A stretch of DNA of 64,000 nucleotides from Longitalea luteola (lineage in GTDB: Bacteria; Bacteroidota; Bacteroidia; Chitinophagales; Chitinophagaceae): the NCBI RefSeq assembly GCF_017356035.1, contig NZ_JAFIQX010000002.1:682001-746000 (forward strand). The letters are read 5' to 3'. The stretch's first letter is position 1. Every line of letters starts with the position of its first letter. This document shows, one piece after another, positions 1-9,923 of this stretch. Below the pieces are notes generated by a model. It was not told the DNA's origin, did no database searches, and worked only from the letters and a program-made list of their open reading frames with translations. Position numbers and translations under genes: made by a program.

Positions 1-40
1 GAATAACGAAGTATTCTATTTAAAAACTTATTTAAAACGT

Positions 41-577
41 ATGAATCTTCGTCTTTTTGCCGGCTCAGTACTTTCTTATGCATATAACAATTGGATAGGG
101 CGTTTTCCTTCACGGTTTCTGAGAAAACGTTTTTTGAGCTTTTATCTTGGAAGGTTAGGCGGCTCCTCTGTACAATTGGGTTGCAGATTTCTTAATGGAC
201 GCAAGGTTTTTTTAGGGGATCGTAATGTTATCAATTTTGGATGTCTTTTTGATGGGCGACATTATGAAATCAGAATAGGTAATGACGTATCTATAGGTCC
301 GGAAGCTTCCATTCTTACTTTAGGTCATGATCCACAATCTACCAGTTTTGCTGACCAGGGAGGTACGGTAATAATAGGAGACCATGTATGGATCGCCTAT
401 CGGGCAATAATTCTGCCCGGCGTTACTATAGGCGAAGGAGCTGTAATTGCGGCCGGTGCAGTAGTAACAAAGAATGTTGAGCCATATTCCATTGTAGCTG
501 GTTCGCCTGCCCGAAAGGTAGGCGAGCGCAATAAGAACCTTCAGTATCAGCTTAACTTTGATCCTTTTCTTATTTAA
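41..577 (+). CDS. Hexapeptide-repeat acetyltransferase of the EPS locus
   Basis: Likely O-acetylates a sugar of the exopolysaccharide using acetyl-CoA, in the cytoplasm. The 178-residue protein has a short hydrophobic N-terminus, then left-handed beta-helix hexapeptide repeats from about residue 50 to 155. The motif GHD with H96 matches the catalytic histidine position of maltose/galactoside acetyltransferase-type enzymes, and the end AGSPARKVG is the usual closing motif of that family. It is the first complete gene of a co-directional sugar-polymer locus. The acceptor sugar cannot be told from the sequence. Family call firm, substrate unknown. Confidence 0.85.
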   Translation: MNLRLFAGSVLSYAYNNWIGRFPSRFLRKRFLSFYLGRLGGSSVQLGCRFLNGRKVFLGDRNVINFGCLFDGRHYEIRIGNDVSIGPEASILTLGHDPQSTSFADQGGTVIIGDHVWIAYRAIILPGVTIGEGAVIAAGAVVTKNVEPYSIVAGSPARKVGERNKNLQYQLNFDPFLI

Positions 578-623
578 TCTCTTTACTATCTAAAACAGGG
601 AGTGGAAACCCATTAGTATACCC

Positions 624-1445
624 ATGAGTGCAATTAAATCTTCCATGCAATCATTATCCAATGCCTTTCGACATGGCGTTGGCCTGAAAAATATTTATAC
701 GGCTTTTCTTTGCTCTGCTTTGATGCGCATGGGCGATTATCGGCGTGGGTTAAGAGCAGCTTGCATCAGAGCTATCTCACGTTTTGCAGTAGGAGGTCAA
801 ATTCCACTGCGAATCAAAATCCAAAAGAAAGTGGTTACGTTTCATATGAGGAAAGGGAATATAGCTGATTACCTGATTGCCGGTGAAATGGTACAGGGCG
901 AATATCAGCTGCCTACAACGCTTCCCTCAAGACCAACAGCTATTGTCGATGGCGGCGCGAATATTGGCATGTTCTCCTTAATAAGTCATTCTTATTTTCC
1001 TGAACTGCCAGTTATCTGTTATGAACCAGATAAAGAAAATCTGGTACAGCTGAATAAAAATTTACAGTTTAATGGAATTAAAGCGAAAGTAATAGGGAAG
1101 GCACTCTGGTCAGAAGAAGAAACGCTTTATTATCATCCATCATTGTCGTATGCTGGTAAGGTAAGTCGAGAGCCATCGCCTTATCCCATGGAATGTTGCA
1201 AACCTGAGGTGCCAGCAGGATGCTGGTTGAAACTGGATATAGAAGGAGCGGAATATGAAGTGCTTCCTGTGGTGCTTGCCAATGATTCCCGCCCTCTTTT
1301 GATTAGCCTGGAAATTCATTATTTTTCTGAACGAGGGCAAAGTATCATAGACCTTTTGCAGGCTTATAACTATAAGATTTATGGAAATTATTCACCTGAT
1401 GATGCCTGCGTAAACATTACGGCAGTTGCTTCTGGCATAGCTTAA
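624..1445 (+). CDS. FkbM family SAM-dependent methyltransferase
   Basis: Probably methylates a sugar hydroxyl of the polysaccharide. The Rossmann-like SAM site is visible as VDGGANIG near residues 108-115, followed by the acidic EPDKEN segment around 134 and the FkbM-type motif KLDIEGAEYEVL near 203-214. The first 60 residues are basic and partly hydrophobic, as often seen in sugar-cluster FkbM proteins. It lies 46 bases after the acetyltransferase and 5 bases before a glycosyltransferase, consistent with one transcript. Family assignment is clear; the methylated position is unknown. Confidence 0.85.
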   Translation: MSAIKSSMQSLSNAFRHGVGLKNIYTAFLCSALMRMGDYRRGLRAACIRAISRFAVGGQIPLRIKIQKKVVTFHMRKGNIADYLIAGEMVQGEYQLPTTLPSRPTAIVDGGANIGMFSLISHSYFPELPVICYEPDKENLVQLNKNLQFNGIKAKVIGKALWSEEETLYYHPSLSYAGKVSREPSPYPMECCKPEVPAGCWLKLDIEGAEYEVLPVVLANDSRPLLISLEIHYFSERGQSIIDLLQAYNYKIYGNYSPDDACVNITAVASGIA

Positions 1446-1450
1446 TTATT

Positions 1451-2617
1451 ATGGATACCGTTAAAAAACCACTGATTATTATCTTTTGTCCGGTTAGTAA
1501 TGGAGGTCTTGCGGAGCATGTATATTATCAGGCAAAAAGTTGTTGTCAGTTAGGTCACAGTGTTGTATGTTTGGTTCCGCCACGGTTTCTTGGCGATCGC
1601 CCAATACCTTTTCCGGTAAAACGCATTTTATATGAGAGCTCGCCTTCAGCGCAGATGCCTTCGTTTATCAGGAAGCTCTTATTTGTGTGGGCATTTTTAA
1701 TGAATTACTTAACGCTATCTATACAAATACTGCGCAACCGCCCGAAAGTTGTGTTACTGGATTCATATCGTGAATATTTTGCTCCGCTATGGGCTTGGGC
1801 TATCCGAAAAGCTATGCGTGTCAGTAACTCAATTTGCGTCGCCAATTTGCATGATCCGGTAAGGAATTACCAGGTAGGCCCGGCCTGGTGGCATCAGTGG
1901 TCTGTAAAATGTGGTTACTCGTTTATTCATGTTGGCCTGGTGCATTCTCCTCCTCCACCTGAAGCCAACTTGCCCGCTCATATACAAATAATTGAGGTGC
2001 CGGTAGGTATATACGATTTATTGCCACCCAAACGCTCATACGAGCGCATTCGCAAAGATTGGGGCGTTACAAGTGATCAGTTCGTTTTTCTTTGCTTTGG
2101 ATTCATCCGTGATAATAAAAACATTGATCTTTTAATTCAATCTTTAAAGTATGTAAAGCAGGCTTTTCTTGTTATTGCAGGCAGCACACAGTCTCAGGTT
2201 GATCGTCCGGTTGAATTTTATAAGAACCTTGCAAAAGAGCTTGGCGTCATAGATCGGTGTTATTTTTTTTCAGATTTTATAGCAGATGAACAGGTGCCGG
2301 ACTATTTTTACGGTTGCGATTTCGTTTCATTAACTTACTCTTCTACTTTTTTCTCACAAAGTGGTGTACTTAATCTGGCTGCAGCAGCAAAAAAACCTGT
2401 TCTGGCTTCTTCTGCTGAAAGTCCGTTATTACAGGTTGTACGCAAATTCCGGCTTGGTGAAGCTGTTGCGCCTGATTCAAGAGATGCAATAATTAAGGGT
2501 ATGAACAGCCTGATGTCTAATACAATAGATCCCGACTGGAAAGGTTATTCCTCGTATGCAGGATGGGAGCGCAATGTGACTGCCTTTTTAAAAGCAGCTA
2601 ACATGAATGTGTCTTAA
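1451..2617 (+). CDS. Glycosyltransferase, GT-B fold (GT4-like)
   Basis: Predicted sugar transferase acting at the inner membrane during repeat-unit assembly. The 388-residue protein starts with a Rossmann segment containing GGLAEHVYYQA, like the glycine-rich entry of GT4 enzymes. A hydrophobic helix around residues 75-97 could hold it at the membrane. The C-terminal half has the nucleotide-sugar domain (FGFIRDNKNIDLLI), but the usual E-x7-E acceptor region is replaced by FFSQSGVLNLAAAAKKPVLAS, so it is a divergent member. Donor and acceptor are unknown. Confidence 0.75.
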   Translation: MDTVKKPLIIIFCPVSNGGLAEHVYYQAKSCCQLGHSVVCLVPPRFLGDRPIPFPVKRILYESSPSAQMPSFIRKLLFVWAFLMNYLTLSIQILRNRPKVVLLDSYREYFAPLWAWAIRKAMRVSNSICVANLHDPVRNYQVGPAWWHQWSVKCGYSFIHVGLVHSPPPPEANLPAHIQIIEVPVGIYDLLPPKRSYERIRKDWGVTSDQFVFLCFGFIRDNKNIDLLIQSLKYVKQAFLVIAGSTQSQVDRPVEFYKNLAKELGVIDRCYFFSDFIADEQVPDYFYGCDFVSLTYSSTFFSQSGVLNLAAAAKKPVLASSAESPLLQVVRKFRLGEAVAPDSRDAIIKGMNSLMSNTIDPDWKGYSSYAGWERNVTAFLKAANMNVS

Positions 2618-2687
2618 ATGGTCTTGTTCTTACGGTGACTGACTATCGGAAAAAAGTTAAAGAACAGTTTGTCTTAAAAAAATCAAC

Positions 2688-3920
2688 TTGGAGCAAAAAC
2701 AGATCATTGTTTCTCATTCAGGTAAACAGCATTCTTATTATGTAGCTAAAGCGCTTTATGACCTTGGATACCTGAAAAAGTTTTATACAAGCAGTTATAT
2801 AACCAATATCGGTTTCCAGAATTTGATACAGAATTTTGGCTGGTCATTTTTGTCGCGTAGATTTTTAAAGGGTCTGGGCGGACAACATGTGAAAGCTGCA
2901 TGGAAATATGAAATTAAAGAGCAATTCTTTAGAAAACTAAAAGGTAACACACAGGGAGTAAATGAATTAGTTTATAAACGCGACATATCATTCGACAGAG
3001 ACCTGGCGAGTAAGCTTTCAAAGCATTCTTTTGATGTTTTCTGGGGATTTCAGGGAAGTTGCCATAAATGCCTGCAGGTTGCTAACCAGTTAGACCGGAA
3101 AAGCATATGCGAAATGACTATCGCTCATGTTCCTTTTGCAAAGCGACTACTGCAGGAAGAGTCGCGCCTGCACCCCGAGTGGGCAGACAGCATCGACTTC
3201 GTATCTTTTCCTGCATACTATGAAGAGCGGTTGATCGAAGAACCGCTAATTGCAAAAAAAGTAATTGCTATTTCTTCATTTTTAAAGAAAACCTTAGTGC
3301 AGGAAGGCGTTGAAGCTGAAAAGATAACTGTAATTCCCCTCGGTTTTGACGCAACATCCATTCACTTTTCAAAAGAAAGTGAATCTATTACCAACCGGCC
3401 TTTGCGGTTACTGTATGCCGGAAGGATAACCCAACGTAAAGGGATTAAATATCTGATGGAGGCTATGAAGCAATTCAACAGAAAAGATGTGGAATTGCAT
3501 ATTATTGGCAATATACACGGCAGCGGTAAAGCCTTTCAGTCATATAAAAGTTTTTACAATTATAAATCAGGAATTAGCCAGCATGAATTGTTTAAACTAT
3601 ATGGAAATTACGATGTGCTGGTTTTTCCCAGTGTGCTGGAAGGTTTTGGATTAGTAACTGTTGAAGCAATGGGTGCAGGCCTGCCAGTGATCACCACGCC
3701 ACATACAAACGCCACCGAGGTGATTAAAGATGGAATTAATGGTTATTTGATTCCTGTCAGGAACAGCGATGCTATTGCCCAGGCTATAACCAGCTTTCGG
3801 AATATGGATAATGCTACGTTTCAGCAAATGCGCTATGAAGCCAGGCAAACGGCGTTGCAATATACCTGGGACGTACATAGAGAAAAAGTAGCTGAATTCG
3901 TTAAAGAATTCAGGCATTAA
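2688..3920 (+). CDS. Glycosyltransferase family 4 protein
   Basis: Typical GT4 enzyme of 410 residues. The C-terminal GT-B domain shows LLYAGRITQRKGIKYL near residue 245 and the E-x7-E region PSVLEGFGLVTVEAMGAGLP near 318-337, which binds the nucleotide sugar. Reading opens at TTG 2688, giving MEQKQIIVSHSG, a normal N-terminus for the family. No upstream ATG exists in frame, so TTG is the best start. It sits 70 bases after the preceding transferase and 26 before the next. Role in polysaccharide repeat assembly is inferred from context. Confidence 0.85.
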   Translation: MEQKQIIVSHSGKQHSYYVAKALYDLGYLKKFYTSSYITNIGFQNLIQNFGWSFLSRRFLKGLGGQHVKAAWKYEIKEQFFRKLKGNTQGVNELVYKRDISFDRDLASKLSKHSFDVFWGFQGSCHKCLQVANQLDRKSICEMTIAHVPFAKRLLQEESRLHPEWADSIDFVSFPAYYEERLIEEPLIAKKVIAISSFLKKTLVQEGVEAEKITVIPLGFDATSIHFSKESESITNRPLRLLYAGRITQRKGIKYLMEAMKQFNRKDVELHIIGNIHGSGKAFQSYKSFYNYKSGISQHELFKLYGNYDVLVFPSVLEGFGLVTVEAMGAGLPVITTPHTNATEVIKDGINGYLIPVRNSDAIAQAITSFRNMDNATFQQMRYEARQTALQYTWDVHREKVAEFVKEFRH

Positions 3921-3946
3921 TAGTTGCCCGTTTAAAATTATTACTA

Positions 3947-5086
3947 TTGGAACGCAAACCTGTTCTTTCTTTTTATACCAATATGCCAACGCCTTATCAG
4001 TTGGATTTTATCGAGGCGTTGAAAGAATGTTTTGAACTTCGGGTTATTTATTTTACCGTCAGGGAGGCAGATAGGCAATGGCAGCTTTCCACTACCGGAA
4101 AGGGATACTCAGTCGTTGTTTTAAAGAACAGCCGGTTTGCTATATGGATGCAAAAAAGAGTTCCATCCTTTCATTTTAGCCGTAAGATCATTTCCCTTTT
4201 GCGGAAAGATGATGCGGATTATGTTCTGGTGAATGGCACGTATTGGTCGCCCAATGTTATACTGGCTTTATATATCAGTTATAGGAAAAAGAAGAAAGTA
4301 TCTTTTTGGTCAGAACCGGTGTTTCCCGTTAAAAGCCCTTTTTTGTTTTTGATTAAAAAGATAATGCTGTTTCCTGTTATGCGGTATACGCATTTTTTAC
4401 TGGCTATTGGTAAACAGGCAGTAGATGGTTACCGGAAATATGGCTATAAAAAAGATATCCATAATATTCCGTACAATATTAACAGCCGGTTGTTTGCTAA
4501 AGAAAACCTGCAACAAGCTATTTTTGAAAAGCTGGTACAGCAATATAAACCCGGGAGCGGAACTGTGTTGCTAACCTCGGGTTCTTTAATTCATCGAAAA
4601 GGTATGGATACAATAATCAGGGCTTTTTTACAGTTGCCTGATTCATTAAATGTATGCCTGCTGATCATGGGTGATGGTGAACAAAAGGATGATCTTAAAG
4701 CATTGTGTAATAATGATCATAGAATACATTTTTTAGGATTCCAGGAAAAACACATGATTCCTTATTGGTTTAGCCTGGCAGATATATTTGTTTTTGCAAG
4801 CCGGTACGACGGTTGGGGTTTAGTTATTAACGAAGCGGTGGCTTCGGAAACTGCAATCATTTGCAGTAAATCGGTGGGCGCCGCAACAGATAAACTGATT
4901 GATCAGTATTCTGCTATTTTAGTAGAAGCAGATGATATTCCTGGTTTTTCAGCAGCTATGCAAAAGCTGGTAAAAGATAAACAAAGCAGGGAAAGAATAA
5001 TAAGCAATAGCGCGAGTTTGAAGCAGGAACTATCATCTGATTATAACGCAAAAAAAGTGTTTGACATTTACAGGAGTACCCAATAA
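3947..5086 (+). CDS. Glycosyltransferase family 4 protein
   Basis: A 379-residue GT-B enzyme. It has SGSLIHRKGMDTIIRAF around residue 210 and the sugar-nucleotide site YDGWGLVINEAVASETAIIC near 288-307, a good match to the GT4 E-x7-E motif. The likely start is TTG 3947 (MERKPVLSFYTNMPTPYQ); the N-terminal T-x-MPTPYQ segment is typical for this subgroup and would be damaged by starting at the internal ATG. Like its upstream neighbour it seems to use TTG, which may keep translation low. Likely adds one residue of the EPS repeat; specificity unknown. Confidence 0.83.
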   Translation: MERKPVLSFYTNMPTPYQLDFIEALKECFELRVIYFTVREADRQWQLSTTGKGYSVVVLKNSRFAIWMQKRVPSFHFSRKIISLLRKDDADYVLVNGTYWSPNVILALYISYRKKKKVSFWSEPVFPVKSPFLFLIKKIMLFPVMRYTHFLLAIGKQAVDGYRKYGYKKDIHNIPYNINSRLFAKENLQQAIFEKLVQQYKPGSGTVLLTSGSLIHRKGMDTIIRAFLQLPDSLNVCLLIMGDGEQKDDLKALCNNDHRIHFLGFQEKHMIPYWFSLADIFVFASRYDGWGLVINEAVASETAIICSKSVGAATDKLIDQYSAILVEADDIPGFSAAMQKLVKDKQSRERIISNSASLKQELSSDYNAKKVFDIYRSTQ

Positions 5087-5136
5087 CCCATTTTACTTGG
5101 CAGTGGCAGATTTCAACTCATAGTAACAGCTTTTAA

Positions 5137-6786
5137 ATGATTAAGGAACGAATGGCATTAAACTATCTCAAGAAGTATTGGTATTTTCTATTGTTGATTT
5201 TCTTATGTTGTAAAACAACTGGTCAGGGATTACAGGTCTCTTACAGAGAACCCTGGGGTGTTGTTCAATTACGATACAATAATAACGTGTTAATTAATTT
5301 GGATAATAATATAGGAAGGCCATTGAATGTTGAAAGTTCGAAGTTCATACAAAAAAATGGCACCAGTAAAGTCCAATGGTCTATAGCAGGTGGCAATCGA
5401 TGGGATAATGAGAAGAAACAGTTTTCTTGCTATTTTAATGGCGTGGGCTTAACAACACGATATCGCCAGGTTCAGGATACTTTATACCTGGACATCTCGT
5501 TAACGAATTCTTCAGCCGATGTGTTTAGTGGTGTAAGTATTTGTCCCCTTGCATTGAATTTTGGCCAAAGGCCTAAGAATTTTTTGCAATCCTACCCCTA
5601 TTATGCAAATAATATAAAAGCACCTGCTGTAATTACCGCAGATATGGATACCTATAAGCTAGTTGTTGAGAACCAGGATGTATCCAAAAAGGTATATGTA
5701 GGATTGCTGGAAGAGAATAATACCAACGGCACCCTTTACAGGCTTTGGACAGGGAGTCATCCTTACGTGGGTATGCAGGATTTTGATCCACAATCAGAAA
5801 TACGGTTATCACCTGGAAAAACATACAGTTTTACTATTGCTTTAAAATTTTGTAAACCAGGTGTGCAACTGAAAAACATTGCATCAAAAACCTTCAGTAG
5901 CTATCAGAAAGCACATCCTTTTAAAATTAAATGGCCCGACCGACGTCCTATAGGCTCATTATTCCTGGCCTCCTATAACGGTAATAAGAACAGCCAGAAT
6001 CCACGCAACTGGACAGTGACCCCTTTAAAGAACATCTCTTTAACAAAAGGGGAGGGAATAAAGGAATTGAGGAAGTGGTTAATGGAATATGCCAACAGGA
6101 GTGTGGGTTATTTGAAAAAAATGGATGCCCAGGGAATGATTACATGGGATATTGAAGGGCAGGAGTTTCCACATCCTTTATCCTATATTGGCTCGCCTGA
6201 CCTCGTTGGTAAAATGGCCCCTGAAATAGAGTCGCTGGCTGATGAGTATTTCGCAGTTTTCAGGAAAGCAGGATTTAAAACAGGTCTCTGTTTACGACCC
6301 GACTCAGTGATTTTTAAGGGCGGATGGATTGATCATGTTATTGTAAAAGATCCTGCTGCTAACCTGATAAGGAAGATTAATTATGCGCGGAAACGATGGG
6401 GTTGTACGATATTTTATGTTGATTCAAACGTAGATCCGCAAACGGGACTGCCAATGGATTATACCGTTTTTAAAAAAGTGAGCGAAAAGTTCCCTGATGT
6501 TTTGTTGATCCCCGAACATGAAAGCGCATTATATTATGGCTATACAGCACCGTACGAGGAAATGCGATCAGGTGCTGTTTTAGTCAAAGAAGATGTTAAA
6601 TCAATTTATCCGCAGGCTTTTTGGGTATTAAATGTTGCAGACGGATTAAAGGGAAGTGAAAAGGATGATTTAAGAAACCTGATAAATTGTCTAAATGAAG
6701 GTAATATTTTGTTGTTTCGCGCCTGGTTTAATGATGAGCCAACCAACAACTTGATCAAAAAGGCTATGAATATGAGCCGGCATTGA
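5137..6786 (+). CDS. Secreted glycosidase-like protein embedded in the EPS locus
   Basis: Not confidently recognised. The 549-residue protein has an N-terminal signal segment (hydrophobic residues about 16-30, cleavage probably after TTGQ). A beta-rich domain to about residue 250 resembles the N-terminal sandwich of clan-D type glycosidases. The remaining part looks like a TIM barrel, with candidate acidic residues in MITWDIEGQEF, LCLRPDSVIF, IFYVDSNVD and LIPEHES. A hydrolase or lyase that trims or modifies the exported polymer is a reasonable inference because such enzymes often sit inside EPS loci, but no catalytic pair is proven. The start could also be ATG 5152. Confidence 0.55.
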   Translation: MIKERMALNYLKKYWYFLLLIFLCCKTTGQGLQVSYREPWGVVQLRYNNNVLINLDNNIGRPLNVESSKFIQKNGTSKVQWSIAGGNRWDNEKKQFSCYFNGVGLTTRYRQVQDTLYLDISLTNSSADVFSGVSICPLALNFGQRPKNFLQSYPYYANNIKAPAVITADMDTYKLVVENQDVSKKVYVGLLEENNTNGTLYRLWTGSHPYVGMQDFDPQSEIRLSPGKTYSFTIALKFCKPGVQLKNIASKTFSSYQKAHPFKIKWPDRRPIGSLFLASYNGNKNSQNPRNWTVTPLKNISLTKGEGIKELRKWLMEYANRSVGYLKKMDAQGMITWDIEGQEFPHPLSYIGSPDLVGKMAPEIESLADEYFAVFRKAGFKTGLCLRPDSVIFKGGWIDHVIVKDPAANLIRKINYARKRWGCTIFYVDSNVDPQTGLPMDYTVFKKVSEKFPDVLLIPEHESALYYGYTAPYEEMRSGAVLVKEDVKSIYPQAFWVLNVADGLKGSEKDDLRNLINCLNEGNILLFRAWFNDEPTNNLIKKAMNMSRH

Positions 6787-6928
6787 TTGCACCAGGGGAC
6801 TTTTGTTATACTTTATAGTTCCAATATCCTTTTGGGTCCATCAACTGCTCATTTCGTTTTAATGCAATATGCAATCAGTTGACGTTTACAGTAAAAAACT
6901 CTTTTAACTACAATAGCCGGAACACAGT

Positions 6929-8251
6929 ATGACATTTGTTGAGTTGCTGAATAAAAACGTAGTGCAACTGGCAGCTATACTTGCAGTTATTTTTTTCGTA
7001 GGTATCAGGATCGGCTTTGCCAGAGGAGGCTGGGGGCGGCATCTCCCTTACATCTGGACGCTTATCGTTTATATTATTTATGTTCTGATAAGCCCCTTTT
7101 TCTTTTATAGCAATAACAAAACTGTAATTATTGGAACTGACATTTCTAATTACTACGGTCTCGGCTTTTTCTTCAATAGTGTGGCGGTCCTTTCATTCAT
7201 AATTGGTTATTGGATCAAAGGGAGTAACACTAATAAAAAATGGAATAGTCCTGCAACGCGGGAGATTGAGAATCCCGTTTTTGTAATTAACATAATGTTT
7301 TACGTATGTTATGGTATAGTTCTGGTGAATCTCGCTCTTGGAGGTGCTAATATTGGACAGGTGTTTATGGGAGATGCAATATTGGGCATGGGAGCAGGTG
7401 GGGCCAGCTATTATTTGCAGAACTTTACCGATTCATTGATCTGCATTATTATCCTGGCTTATTTATACGATGTACCGTGGAAAAGGTTAATATTTTGGAT
7501 TCTTGCATCTTTTTTTCTTTTTTCATTATTGGGATTCAGATACCGGATCATGTTAACTCTGTTTGGTATTCTGTTTGTTTTCTTATATAAATCAAAAATA
7601 GACGCAAAAAAAATAGTAATAGGTATTGGCTTAGCAGTTATATTCTTCTATGGTGTTATGTTTTCTACCGTAAACAGGCATCGACTGATCTTGCGCTCAT
7701 ATGACGATTTATTGTACAACCCATTTGAATTTAATTATGAGCTGTTTTTTTATCAAACTCGTGGAGCGCTTCCCGACATGGCAGTATATAAATTGTACGA
7801 CAGTCCATATAAGGAAGCAAAACATGATTATGGGCTTACCATGTTCGGTTATGTTTTTATTCGTATGATTCCCCGTACAATAATGCCAGATAAGGATAAG
7901 TTCTATCCACCGCCTCAACTTGTTACTACAGTGAAGGCCTATGATGCCTGGTGGGCATCAAAAAGTGGAGAAGCTACTTTAAGTGTTTCAGCCTTTTATA
8001 TGGCGTTTGGATGGCTTGGGATCATTTTTGGCCACTTTTTCTGGGGATTATTGTTACGTCGTTTTGGCGATACTATCCGGTTCTCTGATAGATTGGCACT
8101 TGCAGCTTATATTATAATTCCGCTTTTGACATTTCAGTGGATATCAAGAGGTTATCTGCCACAAATTGTAGATCAGGCAGTTTATATGCTTGTACCGATC
8201 TGGGTACTTCGTTACATTTCTAAAAGAAAGGTAGAACATGCGAGTCATTAA
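6929..8251 (+). CDS. Oligosaccharide repeat-unit polymerase (Wzy-like)
   Basis: An integral membrane protein of 440 residues with about ten or more hydrophobic helices and a long loop near residues 250-340 (contains YNPFEFNYELFFYQTRGALPD). This layout matches Wzy/O-antigen polymerases that join lipid-linked repeat units at the outer face of the inner membrane. Sequence conservation in this class is low, so the call rests on topology, length and position among glycosyltransferases. A 142-base gap precedes it, and it overlaps the next gene by 14 bases. No flippase is visible in the window. Confidence 0.75.
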   Translation: MTFVELLNKNVVQLAAILAVIFFVGIRIGFARGGWGRHLPYIWTLIVYIIYVLISPFFFYSNNKTVIIGTDISNYYGLGFFFNSVAVLSFIIGYWIKGSNTNKKWNSPATREIENPVFVINIMFYVCYGIVLVNLALGGANIGQVFMGDAILGMGAGGASYYLQNFTDSLICIIILAYLYDVPWKRLIFWILASFFLFSLLGFRYRIMLTLFGILFVFLYKSKIDAKKIVIGIGLAVIFFYGVMFSTVNRHRLILRSYDDLLYNPFEFNYELFFYQTRGALPDMAVYKLYDSPYKEAKHDYGLTMFGYVFIRMIPRTIMPDKDKFYPPPQLVTTVKAYDAWWASKSGEATLSVSAFYMAFGWLGIIFGHFFWGLLLRRFGDTIRFSDRLALAAYIIIPLLTFQWISRGYLPQIVDQAVYMLVPIWVLRYISKRKVEHASH

Positions 8252-9341
8252 CATTGTCGATTCTGTCGAGCAGATCAACTATGGCATTTGGCACGCTGTA
8301 ACGGCCAATGCGTGCTTGCTGGCGAATAAGAACATAATTACTGAATTGTGGTATCCTGAAAAGCCATTCAATGCAATACCTGATGTGGTCAATGTTCCGC
8401 TCACTTCATTGTCTTTAACCGGGTTGAAACAGGAAATGGCCAATCGAAAATTGGACCCGGAAGAGGATATTATTGTGACCCATGGTGCATGGAGTTACGC
8501 CACCCGCTGGGGAGCTGGCCTGAAAAAGCAAGGTTTCAAATGGATCTATGTGCCGCATGGAATGCTTGAGCCCTGGCCTTTACAACAAAAAAGAATAAAG
8601 AAAGCATTATATCTGCATTTGATCGAAAAAAGACTGGCTAACCACGCCGATTGTATTAAAGCGGTGTCAATGCCTGAAAGTGTTAACTTACGGCAATTCT
8701 TTAAGCCCTCATTGATCCAGTTTATTCCCAACGGTGTTCGCTATGATGATGCACCTCCCGATTTTCAGGGAAGACGCAAACCGCTGCGGTACCTTTTTTT
8801 GTCCCGCCTGCACCATAAAAAGAATTTGGTTGCGCTGGCTACGGCCTGGTTACAATCCGGATTGAATAATAAACCTGAGGTTGAATTTGTAATAGCAGGT
8901 CCGGACGAAGGCGAATTGGACAAGCTGAACACCCTATTACTTCAGTCCTCTAACATGAAGTATATTGGCAGTATTTACGATGAAAAGAAAGATCAACTAT
9001 TTAAACGATCTACTTTTTATGTGCTTCCTTCTTTCAGTGAAGGCCTGCCTACTTCATTACTGGAAGCCATGAGTTTCGGCCTTGTGCCTATTATTACGGA
9101 GGGGTGTAATTTACCTGAGGTTTTTTCACAGCAGCTTGGTGTAAAGGTCAACACCGATCTAAATAGTATCCAGGCAGCACTGGAAGCAACCAGCCAGTGG
9201 GACGCGCAAAAAATTGCTGAAACCGGTTCCAGGGCCAGGCAATTTATTAAAGAACGTTTCTCCCTGGAGGCTATTACGAATTCACAGATCGCCCTTTTCT
9301 CGAAATTGAATATGGCAAATAGCGTAAATGTGATCAAATGA
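8238..9341 (+). CDS. Glycosyltransferase family 4 protein
   Basis: A 367-residue GT4 enzyme. It shows the donor-domain signature YLFLSRLHHKKNLVALATAW near residue 183 and the acceptor/nucleotide site LPSFSEGLPTSLLEAMSFGL near 262-281. The middle segment with YVPHGMLEPWPLQQKRIKK is typical of EPS-locus GT4 proteins of Bacteroidota. It starts inside the end of the polymerase gene (14-base overlap), suggesting coupled translation. Sugar specificity cannot be read from sequence. Confidence 0.87.
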   Translation: MRVINIVDSVEQINYGIWHAVTANACLLANKNIITELWYPEKPFNAIPDVVNVPLTSLSLTGLKQEMANRKLDPEEDIIVTHGAWSYATRWGAGLKKQGFKWIYVPHGMLEPWPLQQKRIKKALYLHLIEKRLANHADCIKAVSMPESVNLRQFFKPSLIQFIPNGVRYDDAPPDFQGRRKPLRYLFLSRLHHKKNLVALATAWLQSGLNNKPEVEFVIAGPDEGELDKLNTLLLQSSNMKYIGSIYDEKKDQLFKRSTFYVLPSFSEGLPTSLLEAMSFGLVPIITEGCNLPEVFSQQLGVKVNTDLNSIQAALEATSQWDAQKIAETGSRARQFIKERFSLEAITNSQIALFSKLNMANSVNVIK

Positions 9342-9356
9342 TTATTTTAAATTAAT

Positions 9357-9923
9357 ATGTCATCAGTAGATCATTCACTATATAACAACGATTGGTATAA
9401 ACGCGAGATAGGGGCGGGTAAAATAAAGCAGATCTTGTGGTATTTTATTAATATTGTATTTTTTATTAATCCCCTCATTGCCGGTTCACGAATTAAAAAA
9501 TTTTGGTTGCAATTATTTGGCGCCAAAATTGGCAAAGGCGTAGTTTTGAAACCGGCAATAAACATTAAATATCCGTGGAAGTTATCGATCGGTGATTATA
9601 CCTGGATTGGCGAGAAAGTATGGATTGATAATCTTGCCGACGTCAAAATTGGTAAACATGTTTGCATTTCACAAGGCGCCATGTTATTAACCGGAAATCA
9701 TAACTACTCGAAGAAAACTTTTGATCTGATGGTCAAGGGCATTGAATTGGAAGATGGAGTTTGGATAGGGGCCCAGTCGATGGTTTGTCCCGGTATACAT
9801 TGTAAAACACATGCTGTTTTAAGTGCTTTGTCAGTGGCTACAAAAAATCTGGAGCCGTACACAATATATCAGGGCAACCCAGCTATAGCGGTTCGTCAGA
9901 GGGTAATAAGTGAAACTGAATGA
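9357..9923 (+). CDS. WcaF-like colanic-acid-type acetyltransferase
   Basis: Hexapeptide acetyltransferase of 188 residues. The N-terminal segment DHSLYNNDWYKREIGAGK followed by a hydrophobic stretch (about residues 27-42) is the signature arrangement of the WcaF group. The beta-helix runs from about residue 60 to 175 with a catalytic-type histidine in LLTGNHNYSK. It probably acetylates a sugar of the lipid-linked repeat. The next gene starts at the ATG overlapping its TGA stop, so the two are likely translated together. It is the second acetyltransferase of this locus. Confidence 0.85.
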   Translation: MSSVDHSLYNNDWYKREIGAGKIKQILWYFINIVFFINPLIAGSRIKKFWLQLFGAKIGKGVVLKPAINIKYPWKLSIGDYTWIGEKVWIDNLADVKIGKHVCISQGAMLLTGNHNYSKKTFDLMVKGIELEDGVWIGAQSMVCPGIHCKTHAVLSALSVATKNLEPYTIYQGNPAIAVRQRVISETE

